NCBI GenBank assembly: GCA_035041965.1
Contig: JAPYMA010001443.1
Coordinates: 62,001-126,000 of the forward strand
Origin: Anisakis pegreffii
Taxonomy: Eukaryota; Nematoda; Chromadorea; Rhabditida; Anisakidae
DNA: 64,000 bases
Direction of reading: 5' to 3'
Below, one piece after another: positions 39,679 to 53,970 of this stretch (the stretch's first letter is position 1; each line of letters starts with the position of its first letter). The translations under genes and the position numbers were made by a program. The notes under the pieces were generated by a model. It was not told the DNA's origin, did no database searches, and saw nothing but the letters and a program-made list of their open reading frames with translations.

Positions 39679-40841
39679 AAAAAAAATTTAAGACTTCTTC
39701 AAAAAATTTAAGCACATACGGGCGACCAAAAATTCAAAGCACTCATTTGCTCTTATAATATGACTTTCGCCCTCACTCCCCGAATGAATAATTTGCCTGC
39801 GACAGTTTCATTCATTAAGAAAAAATGGAACGGAATCGAACAGACGATTATTTCGTTAAATTCTTTTCGACTAGAACTGGAACGATTCTCTTCATAAAAA
39901 GTAAATAACCTGCAAAGAAGTCTTCTTTCAAATGAACGCAGTCATTGGTCATTGCTTTTTTCCAAAGGAAATCAATCATAAAGGAACATTCTCAACAATA
40001 TATTACGTTCACAAATACACGTAATATAACCTTGATATCAGATATGTGAAGAAGTGATTGAAGAAAAATAATAGGAAATAATTTAAAGCTAACATGGCAT
40101 GAAAACCAACATGATTCAGTACTAAATCATAACACAATAAGGCCTAGCACCATTGATCCCCTCAAAAAAAAAAAAACTGGAATTAAAAACGAACTGACAT
40201 AACCAGGTGTTCGCGTATTTGAGAAGGTTGTTGCGCATCAAAGAGAGATGCAAACCATGAAAAGCAGCATCGAAGTGAATAAATTCTTAATGAAAACGCC
40301 CAGAAGCGGTGTGCAACAGCAGCATCTCCATATATAACCGGCGAAAAAATTTTCACATTTTCGCAGATCATCACATGAATGGAATGGATGCATATTTTTT
40401 CTCAAGTGATATGGAACGCTGAAAATTTTGCGTACTCCTTGACCGAGTGCGATTGGTTACGCCATTGTAAATTAATAGGATAAATACAATATTATAAATT
40501 CCTAGAAACAAACGTACCATAAATAATACAAAAACGATATTCGTAAGGCACATAAATACACACTATCGTATAATTTAACCGACAAACTGTCGATAAAATC
40601 AACACGTCAATAAAATCAACAAATTCTACAAAAATATCAACCGATTCAAAAAAAACAATAAATCAACAAACTCAAAAAATACAGTTGAAAGTGAGATAAA
40701 CGTTCAATCGAAATGCGGAAATCTCCTCCATTTTCAATGGCAACAATCAAATAATTGATGCTTTTAAGAAGTTCAGGATAATAATCAGTAAATGAGAGAT
40801 CACTGTTGTTGCTTCAGCACGGATGGCATTGATAAAACCAG

Positions 40842-43800
40842 CTAAGTGAGAATTTGATTGAGTCGAACGGAATACTCTTGATATGAAGCCGTTGGACTGA
40901 ACCAAGCCGGATCGAACAGTACTGTTGGCAGATTGGCGAATGGAAAACATTCGAAACAAATCTGAAAAAAAAACCATTTAGCACTTTATAATCGTAATCT
41001 AAAAATCGAAGTTTCAGTTCAGTCGATCGCTCACATAATTAAATTACGTTTATGGCGTTTCTTTGCTATGACATTCACAGTAATATCAATAATTCAAGTC
41101 AATTGGATCCGCCTAAGGCACCGAATAAAATTATTTTACTGTTCAATCAATTGCTGACTATTTTCAAACGATAGCTTTTTTAGGAAGAAACATAATGCAT
41201 TCGATGGTATAAAATCAAAAATCATTCATTCTCTCAAAAAATAACAATATCGAAAGTCAAAAATTCAACTTTTTTATCTTTGCTGGAGTGAATTAACACT
41301 TTTTTAAGAAAATGAGCATTCAGAACGGAAAATTCTATATCTTAATAATTAGTGCAGCACTCAGTTATCAAATTGAGTTATTCCCATGAAAGATATTGAT
41401 TCTACAGTGAATTCCCATTGTTTCTATCGCTAACATTTCGAATCTAACAAGTTTTTCAATGCTCACCGCTCCATGTTCACATTTTAAAGAAGCTGGAACT
41501 ATACCGAATGTGATCACGTCAATTCGCGACGAAATCATGCGAATGCGATTACGAGTTTGACTCAAATGCCCTAACGAATTTACAAAACATCAACTTCATA
41601 TCACTGCATTCGTTCATTAATTCAGTTACAAACACCCGAAGCGATGGTTTCGTGCGATTTTGATTTCGCGTAAACGAAATTCGTTTTCCTCACAATTCGA
41701 TTGAACAAAACCTTTCGCGCAATTATGAGCAGATGTGTGGAATGTTTTAATGTTATTGTAGGATTTATGAGTGAATTTGAGTTTGACGGGTGATCAGTTG
41801 TGACGGAATCCGTCATTATTGGAACATATTGGAGAGTTTTCGCTTGCTGTCGATTATTTTAGCCACCGAATATTGACACGTACCGAATCGTTGTTTTTGT
41901 GATCGTTTGGAGTTGTCAGATAGAGATCTTTTGTGTCGAACATAACGAAAAAATTTGGCTCCATATGACATTCGCGATTACTCAATCGCACGTTCACAGC
42001 GATACAACTTGAACCACAATTTACAACCTTGAAAAGTGTACATCTGATTTAATAATGAATGTTTTGATGTACCAGAACCAATCAAACCTAATTCTGTATT
42101 GGAAACTTTGTAAATTTATCAGTATCTGAATTCATGATGAAAGTGGCACAGTAAAAGGATCATTTAGCATAAAATCAGAAAAAAAATGGATGTCAAGGAC
42201 GGGAATATTTGAATACTCAATGAATTGCATAGAATCAAGTGAGGCATTTAAAATGTTGCCTTCTCAACACTAAGGATGATCGCAACATAAACATACATGT
42301 ATTCTTGTTATTGCTCTACCGCAAAAATGATCTACGCCTACTTTATACGCATTCATACGTAAATTCAGAGGCGCACCCGTATTTATTTCGACACCAGTTT
42401 CCAGTTGTATTGTATTCTGAAGCAAATACATCAATTAACAAATCTATAACATTCATGCGACAGACTGTAATCATCCAGTTTAAAAATGGAAAATAGGAAT
42501 GAATTAGCATTATTGAAAAGCAGTGCTTCGAAAATATAATCTGCTCAAACTACAGATTACAGTAAAATTAACCTTATTTTTAACAGTAATTTCCATGAAA
42601 CAATTAGGGTGATGCTGATTTGTAAGGCGATGCTTTGTTAAATGTCGTATTGGCAGCACATCTGTAGCGTTTGCCACCCGTAATATCAGTCTACCATTGA
42701 AAGCGAGCGTTTTTTGCCTTGACCATCGCTGAAGAAGTTGCATTTTTTTACTAACCATTTCATTACTATCTGTATACATGGAAGCGTGAAAATTTTGAAA
42801 ATCACTAAGTACAGAAATATTCACGAGAAGATAACTTCCGCACTATCGACGAACGAAACAACTGTTTCAAGTGGATCTCGATGTTGTGAACTAAAATTAG
42901 AATTTGCGAGGAAATTTGGGTCACGAAGAAATTTTTCTGATTGATGTCTGTTTAGATGAACACAATAAATTCACCAAAGACGTGATAATGACAACCTATC
43001 AACTGATCGTCAAAAAACACCGCGTTTAAATGTACCAAATAGAACAGTAATCCAATTCATACAAAAGCAATTGGCACTTAGCATTTATAAAAATGAACAA
43101 ACAACTACGCACAAACCTCCGCTAAATCCAACACTTTTTCGGTGGCATATGGGATATTTTTGATGTGCAGAGTACGTGCGGGTGCAGTGGATGATTCATC
43201 CGATAACAACGCGTTTAGCAGGTGTGAACTCATTGACAATTCATAGATACGGTTGTAGAAGTATTGGAAGTCGACTTCAAGGATCTAAAAGTTGAGTTTA
43301 ATGTTGATGAACATCAGCGAATATCACTGCTCGAAAATGTAACAGACTCATACTAATAGGTGGACATTAAATGTGAGCAAATTCAGATGATGAATGATAG
43401 AAATGGTGATGGAATTGAGAGTACTTGAATGTTAGATTTGAAGATTGATGCTAGAATGCATGGCGATAGTTTGCCACGAATACCACGACATGCGTTCAGA
43501 CGAAACGATTGAAGCGGAGCCGAAATGGCCATCTTTAGCATCTGCTGTAGTGGGGCACTTTGATTCTGCAATATTCGAACGTTTTCTTTCCAATCGTTTA
43601 CAATGAAATCAACGATTCGAAGAGTTATTCAGCAATGTGAAATGCCACAGAAACTGACTAAATCACAATAACGCAGTGACATTTGGAAGGCTATAATGTC
43701 ATGTTTTGTGATGCAAAGGAAATTAACGAAAATTGTCACGAAAATCTGTCAGTATCCGAACAGAATTGAATGTGCACTATGATCACATTATGGCGATTGT

Positions 43801-44763
43801 TCAGTTACTTGAGATCGTTTTGTTCTCACCTCAGCGATAGTCCAATTACACATAGTGAACGTTTGGAGTTCACACAAACGTTTCGAAGCGTTCAGTCGTC
43901 GAAGAAGATTACAGATACGCTCAATAATATAATCATCGAGTTGATTTGCCGCATTCGGCTTGAATTTCGCTTTCTTCGAACGATTGCTACCATCCAAAAC
44001 AATCGACTCAACAATGCAATGTTGTAGCAAATCGTTCCATGACTCCAGCTTCTCGAATGTGACTTGGAACTTTTGTGGAAACAACTGATGAGCATTCGTG
44101 AAACAGTTGCTGGCAGTTTGTTTGACTTCTACCCAAACTTCGCAATTCCCATTTGCAGGATTCCTAGAAGAAGTAAGTTTACTCAATGAATTTCTTTCTT
44201 CAGGTGCTTTTATATACCTTTTCGCCAGTGCAGTTTTCATTATGCTAGCGATTTCTGCACATATTCCTCACTGGGATCGTTTGGTAAAATTGCTGCTAAC
44301 TGATGAACATTTTAACGGAAATCCTTGATGACACACAAGAGATGCATTATGCATCAATACAGATGCCTTTCAACTATCAAGTAATCATCGCTATATTCGG
44401 TCAAAACCGCAAGTCATGGGCAGACCAAAGATGAAACGAGCCATGAACATAGACAAAAACACTAACTTACTTGATGGTTATTTCGATCGGGAATCGATGA
44501 GTCGAAGTTGGATAGCGATTGATGAGCGCATTCCATTGGCGACAAACCAATTTTGCACTGAGCACATCTTCAGGTGGTAGATACGATAGGATGTTTAGTT
44601 GTAAATCATTTGGTAAAGCGGTGATTCGATGGCTTCGGCTCGATTTGCAAAGACGATTTCTGAGTTGCACAGTGCCGTTGGTGAGAAATCTACGAACGGA
44701 TCGAAGTGCTGATTTGCAAAGTGGACGAAACGATGATGCCAACTGGCAATTGCCAATAGTCAT
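40842..44763 (-). CDS. F-box protein (probable SCF ubiquitin-ligase substrate adaptor)
   Basis: Seven exons: 44763-44471, 44163-43830, 43565-43425, 43284-43117, 42728-42554, 41570-41467 and 40961-40842. Their phases agree and give 444 residues. An F-box lies at about residues 48-85 (ALPNDLQLNILSYLPPEDVL, then LVCRQWNALI), with the usual LP start and the conserved VCRxW. By family knowledge it would bind SKP1 and recruit substrates to a cullin ligase. The remaining about 350 residues have regularly spaced Leu/Ile (…ESIVLDGSN…, LQSFRLNACRGIRG) and may form leucine-rich-repeat-like or F-box-associated structure, but I cannot name the domain. The ATG follows a TTTGCAG acceptor directly, so spliced-leader addition or an upstream exon is possible. 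The donor after exon 5 is weak: ending at 42551 is an equal-phase alternative. Relatives seem to lie on both sides. Confidence 0.72.
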
Positions 44764-46217
44764 CTGCAAATCAGTGCGAGATCTGAAGTTGTATGACGCA
44801 AAGTGAAAACAACTAGAGGGGACTGAAATTGATTAAGCACGTTCAAAATATCAATAAAACTACAAAATAATATCTGAATCTTATATCAGTGATCAAATGT
44901 TGAACGGTGATCGCTTCACACAGGATCTCATACGATTGCTCAGCCTAACAGTACCGAAATCAAATGGTACAATAATTGCCTTCCTACACAAACAGATCTT
45001 CGACGCAAAAGAAAAGAATAAAAGGTTTTAGAAATATTTTTGCCACACACAAAATTCATCATCCACTCTGCAGATGCAGATGTTCTGATTCAGTGGCACC
45101 TTCTTAATCTATTTTTTCTCAATCACACAATTCAATGCATTCTTCTTGCATAGTAAATTTTCGAAGTATTCCTTTATGAGCACCTACAACAAAGCAAATA
45201 TCTGAGCTAAAAATAAAGTGAAAAAAATTAGACCGAAATACTCTGAGGAAATGATTGTTTTTTTAACGAATCATTCATACATATGGTATTATTGGAATTC
45301 TGTGCTTACTAAAGCCATCATCCATCACTCAGAACGGTTGATTTATGGCGTGTTGAAATATTATAGTGAGGTGATGGAGAATACAAAACGCATTGTTACA
45401 AAAAAACAACAACTGATGCTAGTATATTAGAAGTGAGAGAGAATCGTTACGCACTTTTATTATGCTCGCAAAATGAGCAGTTTCATGACATATCAATGTG
45501 AAGTGGACAACAGAGAATGAAATTGATATGTGGATATTCAGGTGGAGTTGATATGGGTAAAATTGTTGGCATTCTCGTTGACGGTAATCAGCGAAGAAAA
45601 ACTCTGAACAAATTCAGCGAGGCACTCGACAATTCGATTATCAGTTAGATTTGCCTACTGCATACGAGAACTTTGCGGTTATCAATATAATTGAACAGAA
45701 ATAATTTTAATAAATCTTTTTTCTCATACATATAAAAATTTCCCATACATATAAGACTACTGAACTTCAACACGAAATGCTTTCATTGGGTTAACGGCAA
45801 AAATGCGTGAATACAATAATTTTGTTAACTCAAAACTATGATCACTACGTTTGAGAATTTCATTTATTGCATTGAACTACAACTGTATAAATTTCCCACA
45901 CATTTGAACACATATACACAAACAAATACAATATACCTAAAAGAATTTGCTCATTAGAATGGGATGAAGAAATTCTCATGCGAATATATCAATTGAGAAC
46001 GACCAATAACATGAGACAAAACTTTGTTATTTTATGTGACGAAATGGTCATTTGAAGCACCTTTTATTATGAAAATGACCGATAGAAATTAAAAGTAATA
46101 AAAATAATGAATGTGAGCGAAACAGTAAGATCCGTGTTGAAAAGCACTTCTATCGAAAATGATCGAAACGAATACCCACGATCAGATTCGAAAAAATAAA
46201 ATTTTTATCATTGCATA
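44764..46217. other. spacer between F-box-family segments
   Basis: Contains the presumed promoter of the F-box gene. A plus-strand frame at 45218-45430 (KKIRPKYSEEMIVFLT…) is short and has no recognised domain. Confidence 0.35.
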
Positions 46218-46996
46218 TTATCTCTCGTCAACGCGCATCTTTTGAATGGGCAATCGCTCATTTATTCTCAAGGGTGTTATCACTTCTAATAAGAACATCT
46301 TCCAATAATCTTCTGTCACAATCACCATTGTTGTCAATTCTCCACAGAGCGATTTTCTCGACAGTCTATCGCTTGGGGAGTTAGTAGTCATGCCATTGTG
46401 ATGCAGTTGATCGGGCACTTAATAATGAAGACGAACTAGCTGTGTGAAGAATATTTCGAACGAGTAGAATTTAGTGGCATATGGTTAATGTGGACGACGA
46501 TAACGTGATGATAGTTATAGGTCATTCGAAATCTTTCTTCGAACAACCTCTAACTTTTGTACTTTTGCGCTGATATGATACGACAAATTGTTTACGACAA
46601 ACCATCAGTTCGAATGTTCCAAAAGATAACGATAACACATTTTAATTCATTACTTCCCTAAGCATAATGTGACCTTAAGAGTACGATGACGATAGTGAAA
46701 CTGAAATTGGAACTTTAATCATTCGAAGATCGGAGATTGTTTTCTCCTCCTTCGTTTCTGGACAGACATAGCAGCGATTGTTCGTCGTCGAAAGGCAATG
46801 AAACGGAAGACGCCAATCGATCAAGTGAACAAAACGAAGCTACTGACTCGCTCAAAATGAAATTCAGTATCGATGAAGGACGATTTAGCAAATTGGCGCC
46901 AACCAGATTAAGATTGAATAAAGAAAGTGTAACTGAGCGATAAGAACGAGTTAGAAAAATTTTAATCAGCATGTGAAGATTTGAAAACGATTGTAA
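46218..46996 (-). pseudogene. fragmentary F-box-family relative
   Basis: 46996-46844 is a phase-0/phase-0 exon candidate of 51 codons (LQSFSNLHMLIKIFLTRSYR … LLNRPSSILNFILSES). It matches the F-box gene's third exon in length, phases and hydrophobic spacing (FRLNACRG … LSPCILASIFKS). 46390-46218 (DRLSRKSLCGELTTMVIV) resembles the start of its fifth exon (RWSRQKTLAFNGRLILRV). Nothing like the fourth exon was found between them, and there is no F-box upstream. I read it as a decayed tandem copy. The plus-strand frame over 46737-46943 is its antisense. Similarity was judged by eye. Confidence 0.3.
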
Positions 46997-49900
46997 CTAT
47001 ATAAGGGAGAGGCATGCGTCGGTCGACATATAATACGCAATAAAGTCATTGATAATTGACCATCTGTGACCTCATTGTAGATCTTTCATCTTATCAGCAA
47101 TACTGACGACAGCGCCATAGCGGATTAGCCATCAATAACACATTCGTCACTTTCACTGCGTCTGATGTGAAGTTGTTATCGAGTAAGCACTAAGCACTCA
47201 TGCGAGCAATCTAAGACTCAATCACTCATAGTGAAGATTGTTTCGTGAGTCAAATAAATGATCATCAGATGATTGAAATAGCCACCGAGATGAACTCTGA
47301 TCGATGAAAAGTGCTCGTTTGATCAATGAAACACGGACTCGACACAAGATTGAGTCACTCACACTGAAGAGTTTCTATTGACTATGAAGAAGTGATTTTA
47401 CGCTTAGAAATTTTGATTCGTGGATTATCGTGACGAAACAACACCTTGTCTTAAACTGCTTTGAATCGATGGAGTTTTTCAACTTTTTAGGCGCGGCACC
47501 TCTTGTCCTTTCGAAGTCGTTTTTACACTTTAGTCACAAACACGAAACGAATGTTACCAGGAATCTATGGATGACGTATGATGAACTCAAACCACTCAGC
47601 GAACTTCACCGAATACTTTCAGTATAAACTTGTTTATAGCCAAAGAAAGAGCACTCACTGCAAATCGATAAATGCTTTTGACATGTGAATTACAATTCAA
47701 TTGAAGGCGACGTGAACTCTCAACGTTAGAACGATTAAAGCTGCTGCATTCAAAAAAATCTTGTTTGAGTATTTTGCGTGACTATCGTTGATCGTGAGTT
47801 GTTGAGGGATGAATTTAATTGTTACTACTGCATCAGAGCAATCAAACGAAAACACCACAGATCACAACTACGCGCTATCACGCAGTCTCACTTATACTTA
47901 CTCACCATATTCCCAATCAACTATTACTGATGTATAGACTGAAACGATTCAGAATCTATCTTGTTAAATTTTTTGAATAAGTCAATGAATAAGTGATAAC
48001 CCAAGTGCCATCAAATTGAGAATTTCTATTTTAGTGATTATGAGTCAACTTCGTGAAAATTACGCATTGCAAAGTATCAACATAACAAAGAAAATATTCG
48101 AACATTATGAAAATAAAGCATTAGCACTTAATGAGACAGAAAATTACACCTGAGGATAGCGTTAGAGAAACTCTCTTCCGTCTTTATAGCTGATCTTTAT
48201 CTGATTTTTTGATTGATCTGACATTTTTTCGACGGCATTGATGGGTTTTCGATTAACTGATATGAATAATAAATATAGATGTCACTCATTTTTGGTAAAC
48301 GTTTCGTAATGCAATCAGAGGATCCGATAACAGAGTTGTCACAAAACTAATTGACGAGCGATTGCCATGCATCATCTTCAATTGGCAAGAACCAGTGGCG
48401 ATGAAGATCAGTGAGGAATGATAAAAACGAAATAAACCAAATTTTTGAAGAGATTTTGTGACCAATTAAGCGAAATTATTCAACACAAATCATTCACATT
48501 CATATACGCATTCTGTGCTGTTTTAGAATTCACAAGTGACCAAAATCAACTACCACTTCAACTCGAAATCGCTAAAATTACAGAACAGAAGAGCACATTT
48601 TATACGTTTGTGTTGAAAAATTTATGAATAGTCTGCACGAAATTTTAATAACATTACAATTGTTTTCGTTGTAACGATGCATCAGTGCTAGTTGTAAATT
48701 ACAATTCTACATCATCATTGGATAATATTATGTTGTCGGCGATTTCATTCGCATTTTGCAAGACATATGTTTAGGAAAGTATTATTTTATGATGTGCGAT
48801 GTAGTTTTGAGGAATTTGAATGAGGCAAGAACAACGAACATCGAGTGGTAATAAATAATAAAGGCATGTCAAAACGGTGACATAAGGAAACTATAATAAC
48901 ATCTGATAATTACTCTCTATTCATATGAGCAACAAGTACATTTGCAGACAACGGATGGAAACGTTTCAGGGTTGTTGTAAATTGTCTTTATCGAGTGATA
49001 TGTGATATGAATGAGAAAGTACGAAATCTTTCGGCGATAACTCAGTTCACTCGTTGTTGTATTAACCTTTGTCATAAACGCAATATTGATATGAGTGAAT
49101 GACGGACATTATTCAAGGCACATTAAATTCACATTATTTCTTTGACACGACGACCTAAGCAATGTATCGTTTTATTAAACTGCTTTATTAAATCACCTCA
49201 CTTCCACTTTATCTTCGTCATTTCACATGCGTAACTATTGAATTCGTCCACATTGCATGCTTATAAATGTCAATCACAATTGAATCACGTTGAATTAACT
49301 GAGAGGGTATTATTAAATGCTGATTTCATGGAGCATATTAACTCGCAAAAAAGATGAATTACATCACTTTAGGTACTCAGCCAGCGATTGTTCTGCTTCA
49401 ACGTGAACCTCCACTAACAACAAACAGAGGGCGTATTAAATGAGGACGAGAACCGGTGTATGGCTGAATATTTGGGATATTGCGACTGCCGAGAAGTTTG
49501 TGCGAGTTTAGAATGATGGTAATTCGCATGACGTGTTCTATTTGATGTGATATTCCGATTAGAGTTCCGAAACAAACCTCTTACAATAAGGGGTGAAAAT
49601 ACGTCGTCTGGAAACGTGAAAGTTCGCCATCCTTAACATATGTCTAACAGTTCATATAAGATTTGATGGTTATCGTAGGATGCAGGAGACTACATTCCGT
49701 TTCATAGATAAATGATCATATGGTATATTGCACAACGTATTGAAGGATTGGTTAGCGATTTGTTGCTGATTTCGTAACTTAATCTTGCAAATAACTAAGA
49801 GATATTTATAAAAGGGCAAATACGGATATTTTTAGTAGATTGATGATAGAATGTTATAGATGAAGCAATAAAATTGAATAGAATTTTGAAAATGATAATG

Positions 49901-50839
49901 AGTGAATATCTTTGCTAAATGCACTGCTGCTATTGCAATAGCGCAAAATATTATTGAAAGGAAGTGAATGATGTGTTTGTGAAGAATGAATGTGAATACA
50001 CCATATCATATAGTCGTCATATTATGTTACATTTCATCAAATGACTAAAGGTGGCTGTTGCTCGCTGAATTTGCCAGCATCTTGACTGTTGTAATGTATT
50101 TCTCATCAGATCAGCATCAAAATTCTCCTATCTTCGTGCAGTCATCCTCGACCGTTTCAGAAGCGGCCATCAGTTGCATTATCAACCATTCCGTCTTCTT
50201 TTTCAACACTCCACCGTTCTCAACTACACTCGTTACACATCAATTACATAACAATTATTCATCGCATAAAATTCATATCATAAAATGTTTCACATAAAAT
50301 AAATGTTTCATTTTTCTACACCAAAATCTCAGCTCTCGCATAGTCGTTCAATCATTTTTGCGGTATACAAGCACATCAAATGTAATTCTCATAACAGTGT
50401 TCCTCGAAAGCTAGTAAATTTTATCATAACTATTTCATATGAAGCGTTTCCATAGTGTAGCGCACAATTGGCTGTATAGCGAAGCAATAAGAATGAATGT
50501 AAATTCACCATATCATCGAATTGATGATCATCAAATTTTGCAATGTTTCATGTTCTGGCTTTCATTAAGCTAAAAAATCGTCGAAGAACCTTTTGATATT
50601 CCACGAGTCTTCGATAAAGCATGACATTAAAGCCGCAAGAATATATGTGCAAAACGAAGTATTTTCAATGGAGAGGTGTTCTCGATTGATGTCGATACTC
50701 CGCACTAAAGTTGCCTAATTGAACTGTTGCTCTACAGGAGATCATTAGTTCGGGAGCTGCATTTAGGTCAGTTGCAAGTTTGGTAATCACCGGCCACTTG
50801 TTGATATTATTACGGTTTGCAACTCTTTGATAAGAACAA
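46997..50839. other. gene-poor stretch inside the F-box-family region
   Basis: Only short frames. A plus-strand segment at 48445-48627 (RFCDQLSEIIQHKSFTFIYA…) and opposed frames at 47.43-47.63 kb have protein-like composition. I could not link them into a gene or to the family. Confidence 0.35.
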
Positions 50840-51545
50840 TCAGAAATTAAAGCAGAGCAGGAAGCAGAATTTCTTAAAAAATAAAGGCGCAAGTGAGCTA
50901 ACGTTAATGAAAACTTCCATAAAACAATGTGTTTGTAGATAAAACTGATCGTGAGATGAGGATGTAAATTTACATGACGAATCAAAGTGGATGCTTAAAA
51001 TCCGTTGAACGAAAAATGTTTCATACGACGTCAATAGCGAATAAACAGGCGGAGCCAAACAGAGATTCATCTGTTAATGACTGCTGCATTAAGCGGCATT
51101 TATTCCGTCACTAATGAACTTATCCATTATCCATTGCAATGAAAGCTGCTAAAGTGCGATTAGAAATGGCAGCACAATCTTTAGAAGGAATGATAATTGT
51201 ACCGTGAAGTTGTTACGGAAACTATAATAATTGTGAACGAAATGCATCGCTGTTCGACACATCCAAATCAAGTATTCGGCGATGAATCAGAAGCACCTAT
51301 CTGCCACAACGAAAGATACTTCATTTGCTCTTATGCAGAACGTGTCATTCAACTGTTCCCGAGATGAATCTACGCGATACTTCTCGAAAATCCGTTTCAT
51401 GCACTAACGGATATCCGAAATGATGTGTTTGACCGATCGAGACTTCTCTATTGTCACAGCTCTTCAAATACGGTTCCATGAATTTGCTCAACTGTAATAA
51501 AAGTTCATACACGTTTTTGTACTCGACATTTATCTCGAATATGAT
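50840..51545 (-). pseudogene. two exons of an F-box-family relative
   Basis: 51545-51381 is a 55-codon, phase-0/phase-0 exon (IIFEINVEYKNVYELL … YPLVHETDFRE, GTATCG donor). It matches the F-box gene's 56-codon fourth exon (ILEVDFQYFYNRIYEL … IPYATEKVLDLAE) in length and phase. The next exon, from 51070 (ATTAACAG acceptor), encodes …FFVQRILSIHF … THCFMEVFIN before a GTTAGC donor; the F-box gene's fifth exon has PNCFMEITVKN at the same place. A sixth-exon-like segment (ANRNNINKWPVITK) lies near 50815 but does not join in phase. Exons 1-3, including the F-box, were not found. It is either a degenerate copy or one with diverged 5' exons. Confidence 0.38.
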
Positions 51546-52437
51546 CTGCCTTCATACTGAATGAGTTTTATTCTTCGTGTATGAATTCCACTTTATGGAA
51601 CAATCAATTCTTCTCTACTGCAGGAACAAATTAAATTCATGAATCATGCTTAATGCTTGACGCGTTCCGACTCTAGAAAAGAGGGTCGAAATTCCCGAGT
51701 AAAACACATTATTTTCGAGACGTGAGTGCATAACGAGCTTGTTTATCTCTCAAACAAACCAGTTTCGTAGGACAATTGGTTTCTGATGCATCAAAAGCAT
51801 GCTAGAAAGAGAAACACGGCATTCGCTGCTATCAGCTGCGTAAATAAAACATCAACGATCATGACGGAAACGTGGAACGCTGTCGCTGATTCAATGTTTA
51901 CGCATATAAGGGTACACATCAAACTTTATCCGAAATTAGCGAGTTGTGACGATGTTGTGTTGATGCATGATGGACTTTTATTGTTCAGAAATCATCGTCA
52001 TTCTCTGCTTCTCGAGCGACCGACCGAAACTTGGCCCAACCAACTTGTGTTTCATATCAATGTTGCTTTATTGGTATATTTCTTAACTTATTATTTTTGT
52101 TTAAATGTTTTGGAAATGCGATAAATCAAAATTCTTAAATGTGCAAATCAACGTTGTAATATTTGACTCACCAACTGCAAATATGCCAACTGAAGTATTG
52201 CTTTAACATTTAGCAAAGATGAAATGTTTCATTACAAAAACCGCACGTTTGAAGGTACTAGTGCATAATTGGTGTGTCAAATAAAAGTAGTTTTTAATGG
52301 CTTGTTTGGTAAGACTTGTGGTAAATTTGATGAAATTCCCTCCTGAAAATGTTGAAATTCGATCAGTACTGGATCGAAGTGACGTGGAAACAATCGCCGG
52401 TAAACGTTCATTCAATGTGGTTGTAGCATGCTTCCTT
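51237..52437 (+). CDS. unassigned plus-strand open segments opposite the F-box-family relative
   Basis: Three plus-strand segments are open and protein-like: about 51198-51363 (NEMHRCSTHPNQVFGDESEA), 51786-52072 (…KLASCDDVVLMHDGLLLFRN…, possible GTATAT donor) and 52298-52438 (MKFPPENVEIRSVLDRSDVE, ending in TAA). The last has a loose F-box-like pattern. No consistent splicing joins them, and the first overlaps an intron of the minus-strand relative. They could be an inverted family copy or chance open frames. Confidence 0.2.
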
Positions 52438-53970
52438 TAAAATTATTCCTTCGAAAAACGACTTTCATCAGTTTTTCGGCCACTTGTAATATGTTTGAAA
52501 GCATTGAAGTGCAATGATTTCATTGAAATCTTTAAATTTAGAAAAAAAACAATCTAATTGTGGTTCAGACAATACACAATAAATCCTATCTTCTCAATTA
52601 GAAGAGATAAACACACGAACAAACAAACAAACACACACACACACACTGAAAAGGGCAACAACAAATTGCATTAGGTTGTCCCATTCGAGTCAAAAACAAA
52701 ATTAGCGCACGAATGAATGCAAAGCAAACAAAGACGTCGTGAATGACTGACTGACTAAATGAGCCACGTTCAATTGATCACAATGAATGCAAATCACTCA
52801 GAAACGAGTAATCTCCCGTTGATGCAACAGGATGTCTTCACGACAAATCTACTCACCGAACAACGATTACTTCGTTAATATAAATTCATGTTCTCATTAT
52901 TGACTATGAAAAGATTTCACGTATAGTACGCTGTTTTTGTGTTTCAGTTGAATTCATTCATTCTATGCTCACCTAATCGACGACTAATCATTGAGAAACG
53001 AATGCAATGAAGCGAGTGAACTAAATCTGAAACGGAAAATTGATAAAATTTTGAAGGAACCACTTCAAATGTTCTATATCACTAACTTCTCATGTCAAAA
53101 TTCTCACAAAGCAATGATCGATTGAATCAGTCATAATCTGAATGAAACTAACGATGTGGAATGATAAGCAAAAAGCTGAAATACAGAATGCCGTCTCAAT
53201 GGACATAAAATAATACAAGGGAAAACTTTTTAATGAGAACACAATTAAAGCATAATTTTATGTGTGTGTTTCACAATGCGTCTCTTTTCATAAAATTGGT
53301 AAGCCAAACAACGACAACGGTGATAATAATAATAATAATGTGTGGAATTGAACGAAACGAACGACAACAACAATTTCAGAACACAAAATTACATTTTTTA
53401 TAATAACATATAATATATTCAGAATGAATATTGAATTAAAACCAGTAGTAACCAGAGTGGGCACATTCAATAATACAATATAATAAAACTTTTCTCGTCG
53501 TATATGTACCAAGCAACAAACCAAATAAGAATTTCTGTAAGTATATTCGGAGAAATTTCTCTTTATTGACCGATACCTAATGATTACTCGCGACAGTATT
53601 GTCGATAAAAACGGTTGATGACTGAGCATTGAAGCTCATTAGAAAAAACAGCACGAGAAGGTTGGTGATCGGTACACACGAAATGAAAACAATCAAACGC
53701 AAACAGATGATGACAACCTCTGGAAACAAAACTGTGCAAAAGACGGAAAGCAAAAGCAATAGCTGCATTTAAACGCTTCTTCTTCACTGATAAATTCTCA
53801 GTCGATTTGAAAATATTTATCAGAGGAAAACGTAAGAACCGGTTGGGTGGATTTCAATAATCGTAAACAATTTTTAAGTGGACAAAAATCAAACCGAAAT
53901 TCTCCGATGATTTCAACGACAACACAAACGAAGTATCGAGAGCATTGGCCTCAATGAAACGGTGGGGGAA

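Noticed and set aside
46737..46943. Hydrophilic plus-strand frame (SKGNETEDANRSSEQNEATD)
   Set aside because: It looked like a terminal exon. However, the minus strand gives a phase-matched relative of F-box gene exon 3, so the plus frame is probably its antisense.
53288..53629. Minus-strand hydrophobic open frame that could suggest a membrane protein
   Set aside because: It is rich in Ile/Val/Leu because of AT-rich and AAT-repeat composition. No splice partners or motifs were seen.
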